In this document: positions 39,354 through 49,024 of the stretch, piece by piece
Numbering within the stretch: the stretch's first letter is position 1
Layout: every line of letters starts with the position of its first letter
The notes under the pieces: generated by a model
What the model saw: the letters and a program-made list of their open reading frames with translations, nothing else
Database searches by the model: none
Told to the model about the DNA's origin: nothing
Made by a program: the position numbers and the translations under genes
Assembly (NCBI RefSeq): GCF_001577835.2
Contig: NC_029519.1
Span: forward strand, 30,876,539 to 30,940,538
Length of the DNA stretch: 64,000 bases
Source of the DNA: Coturnix japonica
Taxonomy: Eukaryota > Chordata > Aves > Galliformes > Phasianidae
Direction: 5' to 3'

Positions 39354-42300
39354 TTAATGCAAAGACTGAGAATTAAGAGTCTGCCACTTTGTTTTAGGTT
39401 TGAGTTCAAAGAAGAAGGTGCCTTCCAGATCACTAGGAGGAGAACTGCTAAGGCTTTCTTCTCCGCTGCTCATATCTTCACAGGAGTCTTCACTAAAAGG
39501 AACATTAGAAAAGATTAGCATTTCCAGATAATGAGAACACCCCACAGTTTAAACACCTGGAAAGTAGAACCAACCTTTCGCTTTCCTTGAAACAGCCACC
39601 CTCTGGTATTGTTGGCAACTCGGGAACACTGTAGTAACTGTTCTGTAGGTTCTGGGCTGTGCGCCTTGAAACAATCCAAACTAGCTTTTTATGATCAGGT
39701 TTGCAACATTCAGGAGAAGAATAGTCTGCCAGGCATTTTGAGACCAGTTCCCTCCAGTAAAGCAGGTCACAATCACTTATCTGAAAAGCGGAAAAAAAAC
39801 CCACCAAACTATTTAGTATATCAAATCATAGCCACTCTCTCCACTTTACCTTAAGGAAGTGACTGCATGAAAACCCATTCCTAACTCTCAAAGCTGTGCT
39901 GCTTTTGAAGCTGAACTCCTATACAACTCCTAGAAATGCCCCTGTCTAAGCTTGAGTAACAGTTGGCCTGTCAGCAGTTGTCAACATTTTCATCATTCCC
40001 AAACAAAAAATATCCGATGTTGAATGGAGACCAAAAGTATTTTGAGACTTTACACTAACATAACACAGCAAAACTAACAGAAGACAGTGTAAGTGGGTCC
40101 TATTTGGAGATGTTTTACTGCCATCTTTATAAAATGCTTTAAGGAACTACTTCCATCCCTCAAGGCATTGGGTTAGTTCAATTTGATTACAACAGTTTCA
40201 GACTACGGCCGGTTACAACATGCAGCTAGAAGCTATAAATTCTGTTAGTTACTGGGGCAAAGAGAACCAGCCCAGCAGACATTCTGGTCATACAAATGGA
40301 ATGGAAGCCTCTCCAGTACAAGAAAAATCAGCTGCCTGTTAGAACGTGTTGTGTATTAGATTAACACTTCTCATTTTATACATTTAACCTAGTTTTTAAG
40401 CTATAATCCTTTTACATGCCAAGTAGCTGCCAAGGTTTGCTGATGAGAAATGACTATTTGACCTTATTCACTAGTAAGCAACAGTTACTTGTATTTGGCA
40501 TTCTACCAATGCAACAGTATTAGAAGAGTTTCAGACTTGCCTTAAAGGCCTGTTTTACATTGCTTGTTTCTGCTGATGCCAAACACTACCTGTTGAAGAC
40601 TGCATGCTGAGAGGTGCCTTAAATGTAACACCAAATATAGCCCTACCAGTCCCAACAACTGCAAAATTAACCACAAAACATTTACCTTTGAGTGCTTTTG
40701 AACACGCAGAAGTATCTCAAACAGCTCAACAGATTTCAAAGATTGAACTTCAAGAGTGAGAAGGCACAAGGCCAAGACAGACGGCTAGAATGACAAAAAA
40801 AATGCTACTCAGCATTCTCTAATTGAAGTCCAAATGGAAGTCAAAGAAAAGCTGCTTTTACTTACTTTTGCCTTAGAAAAGACAAGACGACAGTTGCAAG
40901 CTTTTAGCTGTGCTTCCAATTTGTCAAGATTCAATACTTCTTTCCTATAAGACATCCAAGAGAAGGAGCATTCATATCAACAAGCACCAGCACATCAAGA
41001 AGTCACAACTGAGCAGTAGCCTCCTCTGCAGCCAACATCATTTTAAGATGCAGTTGAAGAGAAAAAGGCCTTTACAAACTGTGTATCGACACACAATTCA
41101 ACTCACCTTTCTGAGGTATGACAGAGTACAATAGTATGGTACAAGTGCAAGAAGGTTAAGGCAGTAGTAGCTTTAAATTCAAAGTGCAGCTTTTCTGAAA
41201 TTATCTTTTCCATCCGTTTCAGGTCGGACACAGTGCATTTACATTGGCTGATTCGGATAATCTCATGAGCAGATGGAATATTGCATTCTTCTTCAACCAC
41301 CCGGGCAGCCAGTTGAAAACAACAAACTCCAATGCAAGACAAATGCTTCGGTTTCACCTAAAAACAAGAGGAAACACTGAGTACCTCCCACCTACCTGTG
41401 CTTATCAAACAGGTAAATAAACAGCTCACCCAGCCTAGGGTGAGTAATATTGAAATATTTACATTTCAACAGAGAGATTTAGTTCCTCATCTAAACCCGA
41501 TGAGGTGTTTGAGTCGACTGCTGTCATTACTAGTTTCACCACTTCAGTTTCAACAAAACACAGCTGGCACAGCCAATAAAGCAGCACCAATCTGTTACAG
41601 GCAGATTGAAGGCAAGATCAACAGCCGAGCACCCTCTATCGAAGTTGCTCCTCCTCACTACACGTCAAAGAAATTACAGTGAGAACTGTAATACCTCCCT
41701 TCTCCAACCGGCAGTGCTCACCTACCCTCTTCTAAAGCCTACACAAATCCGGTCTGAGCTTGTTCTAGGCAGTCCTAGCCCCCCACAACTCATTCCTACC
41801 TCTATTCTCTGCCATATAAGAGGATGGTGTTTCGCACAACCTGGAAGACTGTCAGGCCAGAGAACTTCAGGCATTCAATTCTGCCAGCTTAGTAATTGGC
41901 AACTGATTTCTGTTGGAACTGTCTGCCACAAAGCAGTGCAAACAAAAGAACAACCAGAAAATTATCTTTTGGCATTAGATCCAGCTCTAAGCTAAGCACT
42001 GGCACAGTGCCTATAAGTTTTTAAACACAATTTGCTTACTTTGCTCTCCATTACCTCCTGCTCTCTTGGTCTTCTACATCTATCTGGTGAAGGCTACAGA
42101 CTTAGCGGGGCAAACAAGCTGTGCTACTACTTATCTTTAAAGACAAGGCGAAGCCATAACAAATAACTTAATATGTCACCAAAATACAAGCTAACATTTC
42201 ACGCAACTGCTCTTAACTTCAAACCCTACACAGAAGCACTTGGTCAATAGTATAATACAAATAAATACACAGAGCTCTCTTCTAACTCCCAACTTCTCCC

Positions 42301-43005
42301 CCTTCTGTTATAAGGAAAGCTTAGATGGAACCTCTGTGTCACTGGGAACACAACAGCAGGTCCTCTTCCCCCCAAAATACCTTCATAAGAGCCAGGAACC
42401 TGTCCAGGATGTTAACAGCCAAAACAAACGTTTCAGTTGCAAATCCAAAGAAGTTGGTCAGACTCCAGAGATCTTCCACCTTGGCATTCCTTTGTCTCGG
42501 ACACAGAGTGTTTTCATTCTGCAGCAATCAGAGTCAAAATGCAATAGCAGTGACAGTGAGGACTGACAGACCTCCCAGAGATAAGCTTTACTTAGGTCAA
42601 AGGTAAGATTTCCTTAAAATCTGCCCGCAATTGCTTTCTATTACTTTCTTTTAGCAATAAAATTCCACTTAACTCACTCAGGGCTCGTTACAGCCCCGAG
42701 GTGCGCAGACACTACCAGGTCCCATCACATCCACACCGCTGGGCACACACTGCTTATCAGATGCCGGTTCTCACGGCTGTGCCCACACTGACTCCCAGCC
42801 TTAGGAAAAATGCGATCAAATCCAGCTTACCCCCTCCCTGTCTGTCAAAGAGCGAGAGGTTTTGCCTTCCAACCCAGCCCCCACGGCCCCTCACCTCGGC
42901 CGCGCACTCGATGAGGCTGATCCCCCTCTCCCGGGGCTGGTAGCGGCCCTCCAGCTCCAGGTGCAGGTTCAGCTGCCGGAACAGCCGCAGCGCCTCGCTG
43001 CCCAT
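39354..43005 (-). CDS. CCNG2: Cyclin G2 (complete, seven coding exons)
   Basis: An atypical cyclin linked to cell-cycle arrest and a known FOXO target. Minus-strand coding exons are 42895-43005, 42381-42518, 41107-41357, 40866-40944, 40686-40784, 39575-39780 and 39354-39492. They total 1023 bases, giving 340 residues (human is about 344). All borders are GT-AG and all phases agree. The cyclin box spans roughly residues 35-185, with NAKVEDLWSLTNFFG, ETFVLAVNILDRFLALM, the motif VKPKHLSCIGVCC and ISEKLHFEFKATTA. The C-terminal part keeps WRELVSKCLADYSSPECCKP, the motif PELPTIPEGGCF and the acidic/serine run SEDSCEDMSSGEESLSSSPP. The extreme C-terminus differs from human after TFFF. The start is the first ATG in frame with RYQPRERGISLIE. 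The N-terminus is a little shorter than in mammals. Confidence 0.96.
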
Positions 43006-43640
43006 CTCCGGGATAGCCGGGCGGTCCCCGGCGACGCGGACAAAGGGAACCGGGCGCCCGCCCCTCGCCGGGGAACGATCCCACAGCGCCGGGAACGCGA
43101 ACCGCGGGCCCCGGGGGGCTCCTGGGCGGCAGGGAGAAGGAGCCCGGTTCCCGTCACCGCACGGACGCGGGTGGGCTCCGCCGCGGGCACCGCATCCAGG
43201 CAGGGCGGCCCGCGCCCGGCCCCGCTCGCCGCCCCGCAGCGAGTCACGGCGCTGCCCGCGGCACCGACACCATCCCCGGCCCCGCCGAGCTGCCGCCGCC
43301 GCCCCGGCCCAGCAGCAAAATGGAGGCGGCGCGGCCCCGCCCCCGTGTTTTTGTTCTGCCGGCCCGCAGATGGCCCCGCGCGGAGCGATCCCGGCGAGGC
43401 CCGGCCGGTGAAGCGCCGCACGGAGGTAAAATAGTCCGCGGGAAGCCGCGCACCCTAGCGGAACAACGAGAGGATCCGGAGACCAGAACCCGCCGTGATC
43501 AACCAGCGGCTCCTCCGGTCACTGGAAGCTGAGCAGGACAGCTCTCCTGCGGAAGGAAGGCTGGGTCCTGGCGGATGAATACATCACAGAGCCGCAGCAC
43601 TCCTTTAAAGGGCCCCGGGACCTTTATGCCGCCTTCTCTG
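42880..43640 (-). promoter_or_regulatory. CpG-rich 5' region of CCNG2
   Basis: A strongly GC- and CpG-rich block covers coding exon 1 and extends about 600 bases upstream of it. It gives long spurious Pro/Arg-rich open frames on both strands. A TTTAAA element at 43604-43609 could position transcription. Any non-coding first exon would lie here. Confidence 0.65.
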
Positions 43641-43676
43641 CTTTTAAAAAGTCCGCCCGAACCTTCCCCCATCCTG

Positions 43677-43776
43677 ATTGGCCAGCGCTCCTCCCCCTCC
43701 CCTTCTTTAGCCATGGCGTTCTGTTGTTTACCGTCAGCGATTGGTCGTCGAGCGAGGGTGGGTCTCGTCTGATTGG
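43677..43776 (-). promoter_or_regulatory. Three CCAAT boxes with a FOXO site upstream of CCNG2
   Basis: CCAAT reads on the minus strand at 43677-43681, 43740-43744 and 43772-43776, all in the same orientation toward CCNG2. Between the first two lies GTAAACAA (minus strand, 43724-43731), the exact FOXO binding consensus. CCNG2 is an established FOXO target in mammals, so this is a good candidate for the responsive element. Confidence 0.7.
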
Positions 43777-43939
43777 TCGGGAGAGTGCTACCTCTGCCCT
43801 GCCTACAGCTGAAGGCCTTAGCAACCGGCACGGGGCGGGAGTGTGGGGGAGCGGGAGGAGGGTGGTTGGTGGATGTGATGGTGCCTGTCTGACCCTGAGC
43901 TGGCGGCTCAGAGGCCTCAGTGCTAGTTTGGCTGCTTAG

Positions 43940-44060
43940 TAGAACACATGTGCTTGTGTAATGGTTGGTACAACAACAATAACAGCAACAAAAGGATTAA
44001 AGCTTGAGGCAACAGGCCTCCTGCACAGCAGGTCATCAGGAATAGCTGTGGGAGGCTACA

Positions 44061-44097
<37 letters not shown>

Positions 44098-47000
44098 AGC
44101 CTGATAGCAGGAGGCCCAGAGTGTATATATATATATATGAAATAAGATATGAATGAAATGAAATGAGATTACAAACGTTCCCAATCAAGGGACATGTGGT
44201 AACTGGCTCCCCAGACAGCACATAGAACCTTCCTGCTCAGAGCCCCAGTCATCCAGGTCAGAACAAAGGGGTCGTTTGGAGCAGTGGTTTGCTCTGAAGC
44301 ACTTAAACAAAGAGCTCTACACAGGTAGCAGGCAGTAATTAACCTAAGTGCCCTACTGCAATCCGTTACACTGGTAAGGGGGGATGGTGACACCAGGAAA
44401 GCAGCAGAACTGCTAAACCTGGCCAACAAAAAACATTGGAGTTGTGACTCTCTCTAAGACCAAACTGCTGCTGTTTGATGAACAGGAGCTTAGCCTAATT
44501 CCGGGGAAAAACATGCCCAGTTTAGCCAACATGCATTTTTCTGCAGTGACGCAAGAGGCAACTGCTCATGCATGACTTAGTGTATTCATCAAGCATAATT
44601 CAAGCTCATTTGAGAATATGAGTAAGGCATCAAATGCTAAGAGAGCCTGCATCAAATGAAATTAGCCCTAGAATCCTTCCCTGCCTTGAGAACTGCTTGT
44701 TCTTTCTTTCACAGTTCCTTAAGAAGCATCTTAGGAGAAAAGAAAAACCCTCCATTTTAATGGCATGGGATGATGTGACAGTTGTGTGGTTGGCTTTTTT
44801 TAGCAGAGTGGAGTAAAACAGGCCCTTTAAGGAAATAAAATACCCTCTACGGAAATAAAATACCCTTAGTGTGTACATTGTTATACATATATTAGAAAAT
44901 ATATCTAAACGCTTTGTGTATGCAGCTCAGAAGTAGTTTGCAGATTCTTTTACTTTGAGAATCAGTGGAACCAGTTTCTGGTGATAAAAGATTTCACTTT
45001 ATGCCTTGTGATAATGGCATTTAGTCAAGCTCAGAATTCACAAATAAATTTATTCAGATTTATTACATGCTTGCCAATCAAAGCACTGTGATGCTGGTGC
45101 TAAGGAAAAAGTCTGCTGGCAACGTGAGCACACATAGAGACAAGTAAAGATAGTGATATATAAACATAGATGCCTCATTGACCCCATCCCAAATTCAAAA
45201 TAGCTGCTGAAATTCGGAAGGGAGGGTGCAGAAAAAAAGAGACCCAGCTTATTTGCTCAGGAGAAGGGAGCTATACTTAGCAGAAAATATTTTGAGCAGA
45301 CAAGATCCAAACACAAACCAATGGAGACAGGATAAGTTTAGAACAGACCAAATGCTTTTAACGATGGTGATTTTGTTTTGCTGCCGCAACATATGGCAGA
45401 ACATCTAACAATACTAATGGCTGGATGAGGGGAACTTTCATAAGAGGAGGAAGCTTACCGCAAAGGGAAATGCAAGTTGGTCTATGCAAGAGCACTTATA
45501 GCAGCATAGCTCTGTTGTGTAGGTGCAATCGCTTTGTTTTGCAAAGACAAAGCTCACGTGTTTTTGGATGGGAGTCCTGTCATGCTTTCCAGACCCATCC
45601 CCACAGTGATTCTGGAAGCTTATTTTCTTTATTTGGCCATTTATCTAAGCTGTAGGGCCTGACATGCACGGCTGACTGCAGGGCACCTTCAGCAAATGAG
45701 CTTGCATTTCTGGGACAGACCAAATGCAAAGAATCCTACATGTATCCAGAGCTGGTCATATACACCCTAGAGCTCCGGTATACATATGCTGAAGGCCTTT
45801 GGCTATGGCTTTGCCTATGTCTGGCATAGCACTTGTAAAACCCAAGTAAAAGCTGAGTTGCTTGTAGCAAGTGCCTAGTGCTAAAATCTTGTTTCATGAA
45901 GAAAATTCAAGTCCTCAGTTTATAATTTTCACTGATGTGAAAGGGTTTTGTTCCAGGAATAACTCAGTGGATAGGTATCGGTTGTTTCATGGCTCTATGG
46001 TATGCTGGTATGGTATGACAGAAATCTGTTGTCCTTAATACTGCAGCACTAGAAAATGGCCAGACAAGGGGAAAGCTACTCAGTGATCCTGGTTCTTTCC
46101 TATGTTTCCATGAAGTTATCTCTATGCGGAGCTGTAAATTCCATACTGGTGTTAAGGAGACAACTGCCAACCTTACAAGCACAGCGCCCAGTGCAACCTA
46201 CTTCTGCAGTGTTATCTAAACTCGTTTCCAGGGCCTTAAAAATGGCTCTGACACAAGAAGAGGAATGTGGAACCGCACCCACTCAGCAGGGCAAACCCTC
46301 AGGTAAAGATGAGAAGGGGAAGGCATATGATGATGACTTTACCCTTGGCCACATAAAGAGTATTTGCACTTCTGCTGCTCACAGCTGCTCTCTGCTGCCC
46401 CACCTTGTTCAAATCCCCCTCCATGTAAGAAGGAAAATGGAAGGAAGGCAGGAAGACTCCCAGTCTGTGACACATTTGATTGCTTACCCAGTTAGTAAAA
46501 TTATTATTCACGATCTCTGCGCTGAGTGAGTTCAGGCGCTCTTTGTATTAGTCCCCTTGCAGCTCCTTTTTGAGCCAGCTCAGTCTCACTGATTTCCATT
46601 ACAGCTATTGTCAGAAATCTATATTTCATCTGAAAGTCAATTAAAATCTTGCTTCCTGGTGGGTTTTGTTTGTTTGTTTGTTTGTTTTTAATAATAATAT
46701 CAAATGCATGCATCAAAGTCCTGCAGGCAAGCAGCACAGGGACTATTTGTAATGGCAGCTGAAGATGTGGACCTGATTCTGCTCCTGCTGACATTGCTGT
46801 GCAGCAAGGGTAATCTTTCAGGAGCCAATAATTACACCGAATGTCTGAGCAATGTGCTTCAGTACTTTTATGGCAATAATTTGCCTTCAGTGCAAGTTAA
46901 ATTGTCTGAAAGGAAGCAGTATGTTTCAATAACCTTGTGCTTGTCTAAGCATGACCACGTAACTAGCAGTTTGCTTAAAGGGCTCTTAATAGCAATTTGT

Positions 47001-47437
47001 AACTGGAAGGTGTGTTTTATTCACCATATATCCTTGTCACTTATTTCAAGTGGGTTCTTTTATTTAATTGACAAGATAATTCTAGGCAACGTTGTACTTA
47101 AGGCTTTTAAAAGTGTGGTGGTATTTTTCTTTTTCATTTTCTTTTTTCTTTAGAAAGGTGGTTGTGCATAATTTCCAAAGGCAGTTTCAAAATCACGTGG
47201 ATTCTGCTTAAATGGAATTTAAATTAGTCATTACAAGTTAAGCCAAGAGAAACGAGCAGTCACCTTTCTGACTATTGCCAGAGAGTTGTTGAGTTAAAGG
47301 ACTTGCCAGGAGGCACTCCGTTATAGTCCTTCCAGAGGGTTTCCTAAGCATACCTCCTTGTATGTCTTTGGCTAGAATCGAATTGTTTGAGGCAGTGTCT
47401 TCTATACTTTGCATAGAGATAACCATTAGCTGTAAAT
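43940..47437. other. Intergenic between CCNG2 and the CR1 pair, no gene seen
   Basis: Moderately AT-rich unique DNA with a TTTG repeat near 46673-46690. The longest open frames (near 46056-46529 and 46704-47153) have no domain, no plausible promoter context and poor composition for a protein. If a chromosomal breakpoint separates the CCNG2 and HERC blocks, it lies here or in the stretch up to 48.9 kb. Confidence 0.45.
44057..44096. repeat. CATA tetranucleotide microsatellite
   Basis: About nine CATA units ending in TA dinucleotides. A second TA run lies near 44123-44138. Confidence 0.85.
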
Positions 47438-47745
47438 CACAGAATTACAGCATGGCTTGGGTTGGAGGGGACCTCAAAGATCATGAATCTCCAACCCCCC
47501 CCCACCACAGGCATGTCCACCAGCCTCCACATTTAATACTAGTTCAGGTTGCCCGGGGCCTCGTCTAACCTGGTCTTGAACACCTCCAGGGATGGGGCAT
47601 TCACAACCTCTCTGAGCAGCCTGTGCCAGCACCTCACCACTCTCATAGTAAAGAACTTCCCCCTGATATCCAACCTAAATCTTCTCTGTTTCAACTTAAA
47701 ACCATTTCTCCTTGTCCTGCCGTTATCTACTCTTTCAAAGAGTTG
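47438..47745 (-). mobile_element. CR1 LINE 3' fragment, minus orientation
   Basis: Starts with the CR1 tail side (CACAGAATTACAG) followed by GGTTGGAGGGGACCTCAAAG. It continues through the conserved CR1 3' region (GAACACCTCCAGGGATGGGG) and stops near the words TCTTTCAAAGAGTTG. It is well preserved relative to the other CR1 copies here, so younger. Confidence 0.9.
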
Positions 47746-47754
47746 CCAGCAGGA

Positions 47755-48310
47755 GCAGAGAGGTTCCCCTGTACTCAGCACTGGTGAGGCTGTATCTTGA
47801 GTACTGTGTCCAGTTTTGGGCCCCTCACTGCAAAAAAGACATTGAGGCCCTGGAACGTGTTCAAAGGAGGACAACAAAGCTGGTGAGGGGTCTGGAGCAC
47901 AGGCTGTATGAGGAGAGGCTGAAGGAGCTGGGAATGTTCAGCCTGGAGAAGAGGAGGCTCAGAGGAGACCTTATAGCTCTCTATAACTTCCTGAAGGGAG
48001 GTTGCAGTGAGCTGGGGGTTGGCCTCTTCTCGTGTCATTAGTGATAGGACCAGAGGGAATGGTTTCAAGCTGCAGCACGGGAGGTTCAGGCTGGACATTA
48101 GGAAATATTACTTCTCTGAAAGGGTGGTCAGGCACTGGAATGGACTGCCCAGGGTGGTGGTGGAGTCACCAACCATGGGAGTGTTCAAGGATGTTGTGTT
48201 GAGGGACATGGTTTAGTGGGAGCTATTGGTAACAGGTGAACGGTTGGACTGGGTGATCTTTTATGTCTTTTCCAACCTTGGCAATTCTATGATTCTATGA
48301 TCCTATGACT
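47755..48310 (+). mobile_element. CR1 LINE fragment, plus orientation, end of ORF2 plus 3' UTR
   Basis: The frame near 47760-48030 still reads the conserved CR1 ORF2 C-terminal words [20 protein letters not shown] and [14 protein letters not shown]. The 3' UTR follows and ends in the tandem ATTCTATG tail at about 48283-48306. It abuts the minus-oriented copy head to head, forming a fold-back pair. Confidence 0.92.
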
Positions 48311-48924
48311 TCCAAATAACAAATGACGTCAACCTGTATTTTCTTCCCTTTACCAGACTACTGCTGCACCTTTATTCACTTCAGGTTCATTGGTGCATAA
48401 TGTCATTCTCATATTTCCCACTAATAGTTTGTAGTGGTTACCACAAGACTGACTGCTGTGTGCAAGCGTGATCAGAGATGTACAAATTTCCATGCATGGA
48501 ACCACAGATGTATTCCAAGTAACAGCTGCAGGAGCATTTCCAGCATAGCTCTATCCTCAGCTTCTGAATGCAGGCACATTTCATTAACATTCTCTTGGTG
48601 CTTGCCAGAAGAAGTAATACAGATGTACAGTCAGTATGTAGCTGTGCTGGATATGTCTAGCTCAAGAGTTCAGACTGCATAAACTTGTATTTAGGATCAC
48701 GTATCACACGGTCCCATCCAGCACCTTGCTTGACTGGCATCTGCTCTCCTCCTGCTGTCACCGCAGCCCAGGGCAAAGCTCCCATCGCCTCCTGTGGCAG
48801 AAAAGTCGGGATGTAGCAACTGTGGTTCCGGAGCTGGGGCTCTCAAGCCACTGCCATTAGCTTTCCTCACTCGGCACCCCCCGCTGCAGGCGGCGGCGGG
48901 CAGGGCCAGCCGAACACGGCCGGC
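48311..48924. other. Upstream flank of the HERC promoter
   Basis: Unique sequence that becomes GC-rich after about 48790. I see no gene. A plus-strand frame open from 48794 runs into HERC exon 1, but it lies upstream of the likely promoter elements. Confidence 0.45.
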
Positions 48925-48966
48925 TTTCGGTTTCCATTTCCCCATCGGGGCGGGGCGGGGCGGGCG
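48925..48966 (+). promoter_or_regulatory. Interferon-stimulated response element and GC boxes of HERC
   Basis: TTTC-GG-TTTC-CA-TTTC occupies 48925-48940. On the other strand this is three GAAA units at two-base spacing, the full ISRE pattern bound by ISGF3 and IRFs. GC boxes (GGGGCGGGG type) follow at about 48948-48966. The ATG is at 49025, so the spacing fits a proximal promoter. Interferon induction is inferred from the motif and the gene family. Confidence 0.75.
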
Positions 48967-49024
48967 GCCCTGGAGCTGTCCGCGGGGAAGCGAGAGCCGG
49001 GCTCCGGCCGGTCGGCATCGCGGG

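Noticed and set aside
42862-43434. Long Pro/Arg/Ala-rich frames on both strands upstream of CCNG2
   Set aside because: CpG-island artefacts. The real coding sequence is the short CCNG2 exon 1 on the minus strand.
46056-46529. Plus-strand 157-residue frame between CCNG2 and HERC
   Set aside because: No recognisable domain, no promoter and no neighbouring exon. Length alone is not convincing in a eukaryotic intergenic region.
46704-47153. Plus-strand 149-residue hydrophobic frame
   Set aside because: It ends in a Phe run from a T tract, and no family match or splice signals support it.
47712-48041. 109-residue frame with clear protein-like conservation
   Set aside because: This is the C-terminal end of CR1 LINE ORF2, not a host gene, and is reported as a mobile element.
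48794-49024. Upstream in-frame ATG as the HERC start
   Set aside because: The frame is open to 48794, but the ISRE and GC boxes at 48925-48966 lie inside it, so transcription most likely starts downstream and the ATG at 49025 is preferred.
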